The position numbers were made by a program, and so were the translations under genes. The notes under the pieces are model-generated. The model saw nothing but the letters and a program-made list of their open reading frames with translations. It was not told where the DNA came from and ran no database searches. This document shows, one piece after another, positions 48,300 to 59,514 of a stretch of DNA of 64,000 nucleotides. Source of the DNA: Primula veris (taxonomy: Eukaryota; Streptophyta; Magnoliopsida; Ericales; Primulaceae); the NCBI GenBank assembly GCA_963682055.1, contig OY821742.1, forward strand, positions 5,541,816 through 5,605,815, in the 5' to 3' direction. Position 1 is the stretch's first letter. Each line of letters starts with the position of its first letter.

Positions 48300-49095
48300 T
48301 AGTGTTTATCTCAATAATGATAGATTGATGGTGGTTTGCACATCATGATTGTACTTTCACGTCAATTCACTTTTAACATTGTAAAGAGCATTAGTGAATT
48401 CTTATTCTTCACATGACTTGTAACATTTCAATAATATTTGCAATGACATTGAAATTGATATTGATTAGTAAATAACTGCATATAGTTGCACTTGCACATC
48501 ATGGTTGTACTTTCATGTTACTTTCACTTTTACCTTTATAAAGAGCATTAGTGCATTTGTGTTGTTCACATAAATTGTAACATTTCAATAATATTTACAA
48601 TGACACTAGCAGTGAAATTGATTTTAATTAGTGCGTAACCGCATATAGTCACGCTTGCATATCATGGTTGTAGTTTCACATCACTTTCATTTTTACCTTT
48701 ATAAAGAGTATTTAGTGTATTTATATTCTTCACATAACTTGTAACATTTCAATATTTGCAGCGGCACTAGCAGTGAAATTGATATTGATTAGTGCGTAAC
48801 TGAATATAGTTGCACTTGCACATAGTTTCACGTCACTTTCACTTTTACCTTTATAAATAGAATTATTGCATTCCGATTCTTCACATAACTTGTAACATTT
48901 CAATATTTGCAATGACACTAACAGTGAAATTGACACTGATTAGTTCGTAACTGCATATACTTGCACTTGCACATCATGATTGTATTTTTTACGTGACTTT
49001 CACTTCCACTTTTTACCTTTATAAAGAGCATTAGTGCATTCCGAATCTTCAATATATCTTGTAACATTTTAATAATATTTACGGTGGAGGTGAAA
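48300..49095. repeat. Minisatellite, five units of about 150-170 bp
   Basis: The anchor GTAACATTTCAATA recurs near 48,420, 48,577, 48,741, 48,892 and 49,061, with the companion TTTCACTTTTACCTTTATAA before each later anchor. It lies between COI1 and the gene at 49,899. No coding potential. Confidence 0.85.
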
Positions 49096-49898
49096 CATGG
49101 TAATGAAAAGCGTTTAAATTCAAAAACCAAATTTAATCTATAGCTATCCCAGAAACAGTAAAAAGACTAATTCAGCTACGTATTGGGTGACGAATTATTG
49201 ATGAGGCATCAATTTTAAGTAGAATTAACAGCTCAACTCCACTGATCCATGAAAAGCTGATCCATAAAAAGCTGGTAGCTAGTCACGCTCAAAATAATTA
49301 AAAATTGAAAAGAGACACTTATTCACTGTTGCAACTGCAAAAAGAGAGCGACAGATACAAGAACAAAAATACAGCGTTGGTTCAATGGTAAAAAAATTGC
49401 TACTTAATGGAGAAAGAACTTTTAAAAATTATTTTTATTTAATACATATAAAGTATATTACATGAGAGACATCGAAGCAATACTACTGCTGAAAAGTGAC
49501 TATTAAGATCTGAAAAATCATATAACTGGAAATATATAGGCAAAGTTGTAAAATTAAGATTTCCAATAAAATGAAATCTTAATACAATTGGATTTAGTTA
49601 TAAGAACCGTAATACAATTGGATGCACTAAAATGAAAGATGCATGACAGGCACAAAGTTGATAAGATAATATAATATAAAGCACAAAAGTAGCTGAAAGA
49701 TACCAAGCCTAAGTTTTAACCATCAAACTATTTTGCAGTATAACAAACTGTTCTTGAGTTTTAATAGAACAGAAGATATAAAAGAGGAAATCACAAAACT
49801 AAAAGCTGCACAATTCTACAATTTCTGAAATAACGAGACATTTTCATATACAAAATAATCAAAATTACAAAACAATTGACAATTGACAATGTAATCAA

Positions 49899-52800
49899 TC
49901 AGATGGATCTTTCAGAGTTGAAGAAATTATCGTCATCGTCTTCAATACCATCTGATTTCTCTACTTCATCCGTGAACCCTCTTTCCATAGCACCGCTATT
50001 TGCCGTGTCACTTCCAGTAAGATTCTCAAACGAAACCAATTCCAAATTGGCAAAACTGTTGGTGAACACATCAATATCTCTCACTCCAGTGTAGAGGCCT
50101 CGACTACCACTGGCAAGAATGCCATGTCTATCTTCAGAAACTGTCAAAACCGATGGAAAAACATCCATAAGCTGTGAATTTGTTTGGTTCGAGCCACTCA
50201 TAAGCAAACGAAGAGTCTCTCTCGCACCTTCTTCGGCAACAGAATCTGATTCGGAAATCAAAGGGTTACCAATTCCTGAGGAGAGAGAAGACCCTGCGCT
50301 GACAAGATAGCTCGGTCCTGAGGAACATACATCAATGAACGGAATATGCACAATTGGGTCGCACATTAATGGTGTAAATGCCGCAAATTGCTGAGAACTC
50401 GACCTAGGTAACGGAAACCTCATTAGTGGATCGGGAAACAAAGGAGGATAACCCAACTTGGGCATTTCTGGGATCTCAAGTGTGGGTGCCAACACATTAG
50501 AAGATCTGTTCATGGGTAATAAAGAAGAGAGCGGTGGTAAGTGTAGTGAGTTGTTTGATGAAAAAGGGAGCTGAGGTAGTGCAGTGCATTGCATAGGTGA
50601 TGCGACGGGAGGACACCAGCAGTAATAAGGAGAGAGAAGCGATGAAGCTAGTGAGGTAACTTGAGAAACTGGGGACAAATAGGGTAGTGAGACTAAATTT
50701 CCAAGCGAACCTAATATATTTGTTGTAGAAAATTGCTCTTTTGTAGTTTCTTCTGTTTTACAGTTTTGTGGAGAGATATTTGGTAAAGCAGAAGAAAGAC
50801 TATCAGCACCGGAAAGGATATTCTCTTTTCGCCTTGACTTATCTCGACCAACACTTCTTAAGGAGGATAAGTTCCTTGACGAACCCTCTTTAAATGAACC
50901 AGATCTTGGGCCGAGATTAACCTGGAATGATTGGCTTGTAACGTTTCTCGAACATGAAGGCTTGGAGGACGAGGATTGAACAGCTAAATATGAATTTTCC
51001 AATGAATCTGATGAGCTGTCTGAGGGGTTGGTGATGGATGCTGCTGACCTTGTGGTAGAGAGAGGAGACCCAAAATAAGCACGGAGGTAAGTCGCAAAGC
51101 ACTTCAACCTTGACTGGCTGATTCCAGTTAGTTCGGCAAGAGATGGCTTTCTTTCGAGAAGATCCTTCATCTGATCCAAACACCCCAAAAAAATTACTAA
51201 TTACTTGTATATTTCTCTAGATATACGAGAAATAAGGCGAAAAACCGAAAGTAAAAGCAATACCTTCGCAAGCAACTCATTCCCCACAAGTTTTGACTTC
51301 TCTGAGGACCAAAAATAAAATACTTTGCCATCAGGAACCTTTAGTAGGAAGGACCGCCCAGATGTATCAGAAAGAATTTCTTCCACTGCAATATCTGAGG
51401 ACAGAGAATCACCAATCAAGGTTGCAAGCCTCACCATATGACCATCATCCCCAGTAAATGAGATGCGTAGTTCAGATGTTGGCAATAGTGTAAGGTTCAA
51501 GTTCCCTCTGTTACAATAAGGAAAAGGGAAAAAGTAAGATGAGAAAGAAATAAACACGTATACAAGTCAAATCTGAACTATAGAAATAAGACATGGGCAA
51601 TAAGTCTAACAACAGTCATAGTGGATAAACAAGTAGTCTTTGGAGATCAAGTGATCTATAAGTTGTCTGAGACTCCACAACTGGGGTTGGTAAAGCAATT
51701 ATAGATGCCTACTTCCTACCAGTGAAAACTTCAGACTAATAATGTAATTCAGACTGCTAACAAGCATCTTTTCGCAATTAACTAATGCTTTAGCTCAGTT
51801 GTGTTTATTTAGGGCATGCAGCCAAAGTGTTGCCTGGACAACCAGCCAAAGAGTCTGCATTACCATGATTGTGGTAGGTAGATTGGACTCAGTTTTCGAG
51901 CTTAATCTTACAAATTGTTCAACTACAGTTTTTTTTTTGTCATGAGACTTCTGAAGTATGTAGATAAAAATGATGGAACCAAATTAAACATATAAAGGCT
52001 TAAATATTTGTATAGAGTTCCTCCAGCCCGTGTAAAATATATTATAAACTCAAACTTTTGATTGATGCATGTACTTAGTCTATGCACCTCAGTATTTTAC
52101 TCCTACAAGATTTCGTTTAATGGGATAAAAACTCACTATTACCCACAATCTTATACACACTACACAAAACCAACTAAAGAACTGGAGTTTGTTATTTTAA
52201 CCAAAGAGATACTTGTCAGAAAGTAGGACAAGCCGTGTTCATCTTGTGCTAAACAAACAATTGCTATGGACTGTCACTAACGGAGGTATATATGTGCGGT
52301 AAGGATATTAATAGCTAACGCACAAGATAATTAAAGTGACTGGAATATCTGCATGCAGAAAACCGTAAAGGAAAAGCATAGTAATGACAAAAGTAACAAA
52401 CAGGACAGCTGACACTAGAATAATCCGATGTATGACTGGGGGAAAAAACAGATAATGGACAACTCAAATGAGATATATCAATACAATGAACAGCTAGTTA
52501 GACAAAGCTATAACCTAAGAGAGAATATACAAACAAAGAAACCCAAATAGATTATTAAGTTATAGCTAAGCTGTATGACATAAGAGCATTAAGCTACCTT
52601 TACTTCTTCTTATATCAGAGATCATAATAGATTACGGCCACTTTACCTACAATAAAAAGATACATTTATTCCGAAACATCAACACCATCACCATCAAGAA
52701 GATACATAGAAAATCTTAAATGTCCACAAAATATCAGATAATGCATGTTAAGAAAACACGATCCACATAAAAGACAATTTCTGCAAGAGAAGTAAGAAAT

Positions 52801-55800
52801 GAAACATGAGAGGCACACAATCATCCAATTGTCCTATTTAAAATAATCAGAATTGATGGCAACAATAAATGAAGTACACATGTACTGTTGATAAAATGTC
52901 CAATGTCCTGGTCAGTCAGAATATTGGAAAAAGGAACTCACACCTTTCATAACCATTATATTGTTTACACCAACCTTCAGTCTCCCAGGTAAAAAGGCAC
53001 CTCCTAGTTATGGAGTCCAATATCAAGACGCAGTGGTCTAAGAAGTGACCAAGGAACGAAGTTGTCAAGTCGAACAAGAACGTCTGCAATGAATGTACAA
53101 GAGACTGAAATATGCACCCTAGCAAGCTTAGGGATGAATTTATGGATGCCTATGCCTAATGTTGCAATTTAGTTGCAGCTTTAAACAGAGTTCCAAGCAA
53201 CAGTATATGGAAAAAACATAACCATGAAGGAACCTAGACAGTCTTAAGATATAAATTAAAATAACCACAAGATCATAAAGTTAAAGACATCAAGATATTG
53301 CAAATAATAAGTACAAGCTCAGTGCCCCGATGCTAATCAACATGCAGCTAAAGGAGTATTACAAAAAAACTAGACTTCATAGAATTAGGATACGAATAAC
53401 ACATAATACTAGGTTTGAATATCAAAGAACAGGAAAAGGAATATCCTTGAAACCCATGAGATATAAAACATTGCTGGTTAAGTTCTGGTCTTCCAACCAG
53501 AGACTTTTGAGTTTTGACTAAAGTTATCAGCTGCTAAAAAGGAAGTTTGAATTGATTGTACTAATAATCACTTAATCAAGCACACATCTTCATTTTAAGC
53601 CTAACTACCAGACAAGCTAAAATTAGAACCAAATCAACATTCAAAATAATTTATGCGTCTTCCACCGTATTTTCCGACAAAAAGTCATAAAATTTGTCAA
53701 ACTGGACTACGGACATCAACCTACCTCAACCTTACTAACAAGGATATGCTAAGTGGGTATAGTGGACACTGATGACTGATCCCAAAATTTGTTTAAAAAC
53801 TATGTATGCCATCCGGGTTCTTTTGGCACAGACTAAAATGAGAGAAATGTGAAGTTCTTTATATGCAAAAGACAATACTTTATGAGGCAGTATAAGAATT
53901 CGCAATTACCTTATAGCAGTCGGGCATAAAAGGGTTCCTTGCTTGTTGATCTTTCCGACACGTAATGAAACAAGGGGAACGCACAAGCACCTCGCCAGTT
54001 TACCAACTTCCGATGGCTCAAAATGCTGTTCAGATAACACAGAAAGAGAGTTGGATTACTCCTCATACGAATACAATCCAAGAAAATACGGCAAACCACA
54101 CTGCTAATATAACAAGGTTTATTTACACAAACAAAAAACTGCCCAATAAACTCACAAATCATATGCTAAAAGCATTCCACTATATTGGTATGTGGGAATA
54201 TGAATGACAATTCTACACGGTCCTCATTCTGTTTCTTTCTCTCATAGGTTTTATTGAAAAAGTGGAAGCATGTTTTTACCATCCCAGTTATCATACCTAG
54301 TCAGACCTAAAGGATTTACCATCGATCCAATTTGATATCTTTATGCTTATAAAAGCAATCACAGAGATTTAATAATCAACAGATATCAAGATTCAAATGG
54401 AAAAAACATGTTATCATACCTAGTCAGACCTAAAGGATTTACCGTCAATCCAATTTGATATCTTTATGCTTACAAAAGCAGTCACAGAGATTTAATAATC
54501 AACACATATCAAGATTCAAATGGAAAAAACACCATGTTATGTGCGTTTATTAACAACCCAAGCAAGAGGTAACGGTAGATTTATACCAAACACATAGTAC
54601 AATATAAGATACAATCCTTTACATCAGGAAAACTTGAATAACACCTAGCTTTCTTGACATTTCCAATGTCAATAATCTAACATTCAAAATTTCCAGAAAA
54701 TTTGTCTCAACCATTGGGAAACCGCACATAAACAACGATACCGAAATCCAACCTAAACTACCAAGAAAAACACAGCACTCGTGTACACACTCATCTACAG
54801 CGAGACGGAACCAGGACTTCATATGAAAGTTCTTCTAAGGGGCTAAAACGCTGTCCTCAGGTAAATTTAACTTTTTTTCAATTATGCTGATAGATATATC
54901 TAGACTTGAAATAGGTGCAGGAAGGGACAGCCTACCCCAATAGATATACAGATACTTAAACAGACATATACACACAGATATACAAGCATATCAATTGATA
55001 TACCCGACTCAGATGAGTCCACAATTGATACATATTCCGGCACTAGTAGATATACAGATACGCAAACCTATAGATACATACATACTAACCACTAACCTAC
55101 ATTCGTACATCTATCAATACTATAAATCCGTATCAAGAGGCCTTATTAAGCGTTGAAACAAATATTTACAAAATTAACCTTAAATTAATAGTAATTGCAA
55201 GAATACCTACATCATCAAATCTCCCAAAATTCATGTGTTAAACCATGCATCACATGGGCACCGTCATATTTACATATACATATATAGTGGCATAGATGTA
55301 TACCTGAGTGAGATGAGCAAAGAAGCGATGCTCAGCAGCATCGCACGAGATGTTAAGCTTAAACAGAGGCTTCAACCTCTCGTCGCCTCTACATGCCCCC
55401 ATCACCTGCATATCCATCGCCCTCAAATACCCCACCAACCTCTCTCCTCTCTCCCATAACCCCTCCGACACCTCATCCTCAACACCCTCGTCCACGTCAT
55501 CCACGCCCTCATCCACGTCATCGATATCTCGCTCCATCAATCTCTGTCCTCTCTCCCCCAACTCATCAGACACGTCATCATCAACACCCTTGTACACGTC
55601 ATCACTACCTTTGTCCACGTCATCGATCTCTTGCTCGTGTCTTTCGTCTCCTCTCTCCACCAACCCCGACTCCACATCATCAACACCCTCGTCCACGTCA
55701 TCGATAACTCGCTCGCATCTCTCTCCTCTCTCCGATAACCCCTCATCCACGTCATCAACGCCCTCGTCCACGTCATCGATCACTCGCTCCATCAATCTCA

Positions 55801-55942
55801 GTCTTCTCTCCCCCAACCCATCTGTCACGTCATCATCAACACCCTTGTACACGTCATCACTACCTTCATCCACGTCATCGAAACGCTCGTACACATCATC
55901 GTTCTCTCGCTCAATCGATCTCTCGTTATCAGAGTTCGTCAT
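49899..55942 (-). CDS. Uncharacterised plant protein with acidic N-terminal repeats, about 756 residues
   Basis: Four exons splice in phase: 55,304-55,942, 53,910-54,025, 51,264-51,507 and 49,899-51,170. Residues 1-145 are an acidic internal repeat (see the feature at 55,500). A conserved-looking part begins at LWERGERLVGYLRAMDMQVM, runs through HFEPSEVGKLARCLCVPLVS, NLNLTLLPTSELRISFTGDD and GRSFLLKVPDGKVFYFW, and ends LAELTGISQSRLKCFATYLR. The S-G-R-x-F-x-L-K then K-x-F-Y-F-W pattern resembles the Pru/PH-like fold of the proteasome ubiquitin receptor Rpn13, which is an inference from pattern only. The last 400 residues are serine- and proline-rich and probably disordered, ending in an acidic D-D-D-D-N-F-F stretch. 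I remember homologous plant proteins with the middle part but no name or function. Confidence 0.85.
54288..54533. repeat. Intronic tandem repeat, two units of 123 bp
   Basis: Units begin TTATCATACCTAGTCAGACC at 54,288 and 54,411 and differ at only a few bases. They lie in the first intron (54,026-55,303) of the gene at 49,899-55,942. Confidence 0.9.
55500..55880 (-). repeat. Coding repeat encoding D-D-V-D-E-G units
   Basis: The first exon encodes repeats of IDDVDEGVDDVDEG followed by a G-L-x-E-R-G-x-R linker. Short units recur at about 25-34 residues (I55, I80, I106, I140), and a larger block of 85 residues is duplicated (D22 onward and D107 onward, sharing GSDDVYKGVDDDV and LMER). At DNA level the plus strand shows repeated CTCGTCCACGTCATC. 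Confidence 0.85.
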
Positions 55943-56047
55943 GTCGATAATCCACAGATTACTGATTGGTTTAATAGTTTGTTGTGTTTTTTGGAGATTT
56001 TATTTTTGATTTTTTGGAAATTAAATTAGGGCCAGATGAATTAAAGG

Positions 56048-56051
56048 ATAG

Positions 56052-56096
<45 letters not shown>
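56048..56096. repeat. (TA)n-(GA)n compound microsatellite in promoter
   Basis: About ten TA units are followed by about twelve GA units. On the minus strand it lies about 105-155 bp before the ATG at 55,942, giving a CT tract next to a TATA-like run, so it may act in the core promoter. Confidence 0.8.
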
Positions 56097-56225
56097 ATAA
56101 TAGGATGAGGGGATGATTATAGGCCCCCATGAACATGGTTTGTTTGGTTTATAAACACTACCATAAAAATTATTTTATTTCAATTTACCCCATACAATTT
56201 CTAGGTTTTACAATTGAGTGATATT

Positions 56226-56745
56226 ATAAACGAGACTTTTGGGAGATATGAACCGTTTACTATCATGTAGTTTATTAAAAATTCAATTTTTCCCCCTTTA
56301 CTCTAATTTTTTCATTTTAGAACCATGTACAATATCAATCAACTCAATTTTGTACCTCATCCGTCATTTTTTTCACAAAATGGACGACACGTGCTTGCAT
56401 GTGACTAACTTTTGCTGCTTTTATGAGTTAGATTTATGTTTGTTAAGAATTGCGATGAACCGAAAATAGAAAAATGTATTATTCTGTCCTTTGTATTTAT
56501 TTTATTTTTGTTTTTATTTTTTATTGGACCTATGTTATAAATGACCAAAATACCCTTGTCGTTAAAAGACGTTAATAGAATTTAGTCACGTGTCGTCCAT
56601 TTTGTGAAGTAATTGACGGATGAGGTACAAAATTGAATGGATTAATATTGTACAGGGCGCTAAAATGAACAAAATAGAGTAGAAGAGAGAAAATTGAATT
56701 TTTTGTAAAGTATAAGGTAGTAAAACGGTTCATACTCCGGACTTT
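56226..56745. mobile_element. Foldback element with arms of about 170 bp
   Basis: About 56,226-56,396 is inverted relative to about 56,584-56,745 (ACACGTG and ATGGACGACACGTG match CACGTGTCGTCCAT). The middle is about 190 bp. Related direct copies of the outer flank lie near 56,180, 56,890 and 57,180, each with an AATTGAGTGAT-like stretch. The family is not recognised. Confidence 0.6.
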
Positions 56746-57816
56746 TGGACACATTCTTGTCGGGAGACTCACTTAGATCCATTGAATATAAAACCTTAAT
56801 AGAAAAATATTACTGAGGGTATGAAGAGATAAGAGATTAATTATTACTCAATGAACTACGGGGTATTTACTAATATTTTCATGAACTTTGTTTTATTTCA
56901 ATTTAACCACATCAATTTGTAGGTTTAGCGATTGAGTGATGATTTAGGTAGAGTGTTTTGACATGCTCTTATATAGACTCATTGAACTCCATTGATATAC
57001 ATCCATATATAGGTTTGATCATATGGCCTTCAACGAGTCTTAGCAATCGTGTATGTCAAAAGGTCTCTAACTATCATTACTATTTGCAGTTTGTCTGAGT
57101 GCACATTTGTATTAAAATGTCCATTTCACCCAAGAGTAGTAATTATACCCACATGATTTATTAAAATCCCCATAAAGTTTGCTTTATTAAATTTTCCCCC
57201 ACAAAAAAGAAACTAAGGTTTGCAGTTGAATGGTGATATATGTAGTGTCGTTTGACACACACTCTTGTCGAGACTCGTTGAAAGCCGTTGACCGTATTGC
57301 ATTCAATGAATATATGTGTAATTTGCCTCGTGTGCACTAATCTAGCCCGGCGTGTCGGACTATAAGATAACATAAGATACAAGATTACATAATTTTGCAG
57401 TCCGCTTCACATGATCTTTCTCTCGAAATATGAAAAATATCAAGAGTATTATCTTTTTGGTAGATGATGGCTACTAGAAGTTACTCACATGACTCAATTT
57501 AAAATTCAAGAGAAAAGCAAACTAAGGGGATGCCTTTCAAATTTATGAAGTTTTCTGGGTATTATCTTAAAGGTCCCGATAATTTATGGTCCTGAAATTT
57601 GTTGTAAAATGGGATTTTGTGAGGTTCCCGAGGCATACGTATGCTGACGTTTAATGTGGGACCCAAACAAACGGTATCCGTTTGCCTCCGTTTTGTTTGT
57701 GCAAGACGGCCATATATGTTAATGAATTTTTTTTAAATATAATTATAAAATTTAACATTTTAAATTTACGTTTCACTTTTTAAAATTTTCATTCCGATAA
57801 TTTTGATAAAAGTTTT

Positions 57817-57925
57817 TGACCGATCAAAATTGCACGTAGTTTCGTAATAGATAATTAAATAATACTTCATCCGTTCCCATTTAATTGTCTATTACGAAAT
57901 TACGTGCAATTTTGACCGATTAGAG
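57817..57925. repeat. Stowaway-like inverted repeat remnant
   Basis: ACCGATCAAAATTGCACGTA at 57,820 pairs with the reverse complement near 57,920, and the centre holds TACTTCATCCGTTCCCATTT, a Stowaway-type end. This is probably two element ends joined by deletion or nesting. Confidence 0.55.
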
Positions 57926-58060
57926 AGACGGCCAGTCTTAACTCTCTAATCAACCAACGTCAATTCAACTGTTACACATCAAAATATATGATCGGTACAC
58001 ATACCAAGATATTCGATGGTTCCAAAACAAGCCATCTGCTAAATACATACGTTGTCTGCT

Positions 58061-58269
58061 TGATGCAGACGGCGGCTGTATTAGTGGGATGGGGTATAAG
58101 TCACGCCACGTAATAAAAACTTAATCTACTATAAAAAAAAATTAAAAAAAAAAAATTAATATTTAAATTTAGGGTAGACTCAAACTAGGGTTTCAATATA
58201 TTTATTTGGGTTTTTAGTAGGTTGAGTTTTTATTACGTTACGTGATTTGTACCATTACCGTCTGTATCA
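58061..58269. mobile_element. MITE, 209 bp, with imperfect inverted ends
   Basis: The left end TGATGCAGACGG and inner stretch TAAGTCACGCCACGTAATAA pair with TTATTACGTTACGTGATTTG and CCGTCTGTATCA on the right. No target duplication is clear. It lies between the gene at 49,899-55,942 and the carrier gene. The rest of 56,750-59,500 holds no gene I can support. Confidence 0.65.
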
Positions 58270-59514
58270 ATAGTCATTGGTATGCATACAGCATAACCCC
58301 CAAAACAAATGACTGAGAAAAAGAGTGTTTGCATTTGGCAACACACTCATTTCCTACATAGCCGCTTTCTTTTTCTCGGGTTCTAATTAACGAAATGGAA
58401 AACCATCTCCATTTCACACTACTTCGGACTTCCATAATTGGGCTCTTCACTCTTTGAAGTTTTTCTAATTTCTGTCCATTTTCTAAAATTATTAATATGA
58501 AACAAGTTTTTGTCAATTTGATTAATTAAACAAAAAATAGCATAAACGTTGATGTTTCTTGAATATAATGTTCACCTAGTATACTAACACGAATAACACC
58601 AATCAAGGATGTCTCAAACAATAAAACAATAAATATACTTGTAGTACTATTTGGCAGGCTAGCAAGCCATTCACCTCGCCTCCGTTGTGTCGTCTCTTGA
58701 TTAGATTAGAAGTGTCTGATGTATTTATAAATAATTAAAGCTCGAACATTATCATAGGGGGCGTTTTTGTGAACCGTCAAAAGGCAGGAGCCACAGGACG
58801 GTATCATAAGGGACACTCACTGTGGCTTACGATCCTCCTCAAAGTGCATCAATATTTTGGGAATTGCAAAAGGAACCACTAGGTATATTCATAATTTACA
58901 AAGAACTGCCGTGGTTCTTCATTGATGTCAACCAAACACCTGGTCCTGAAATTGCAACTTCACTTTACCTTTTGTTGTGCCTGCTCCATTTGTCCCTTTC
59001 ATCGTCTTTCATCTACACCGAAATCATTTTTATTGGCATAGCACATAAGATACATATACAAGTATCAAAACTTAACCAAAAGAAATAAATGTGTAAATGC
59101 ACAAGGTAACTTCAATCTTCACCAATACACAGTGGGAACTGAAGAAGTCGACAAATATAGTAACACAGCCACCATATAGTACACAATGGAAAAGGGGTAT
59201 ATTTTCACTTTTTAGAGCGACCCAACATAATAGTATCGTGGCTAACATTAAAAGCAGGGGTCATATTGCTAGCGTTATTCTTAAACTATAGCAAAATGAT
59301 CAAATATTTTCCCACAGATCGGGGAGCAAATTGAAATAGCTAAACCGTCGTATTTCCTTGCTATAGATGTTTCTTAAAACATCATCATATATTGCGTCGT
59401 GCACTAATAAATTATTATAGTCAAATCCAACAATTGTCTCTTTGGTGTGGTCAATTCTTTTTGAGAAACGGTTTTATGATTACTATAAACGAACAGCAAG
59501 CTTTATGGAGGCCT

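Noticed and set aside
52916..53125. Possible extra exon (minus strand) reading VLVRLDNFVPWSLLRPLRLD
   Set aside because: It has plausible splice-like borders, but that frame meets a TAG and the neighbouring exons at 53,910 and 51,507 already join in phase through codon AG/A without it. I treat it as intron.
55350..56009. 219-codon plus-strand ORF rich in S, T and P
   Set aside because: It is the complement of the D-D-V-D-E-G coding repeat of the minus-strand gene, whose exons splice correctly.
58822..59088. 88-codon plus-strand ORF
   Set aside because: No family resemblance, no splice partners, and it ends in a low-complexity stretch.
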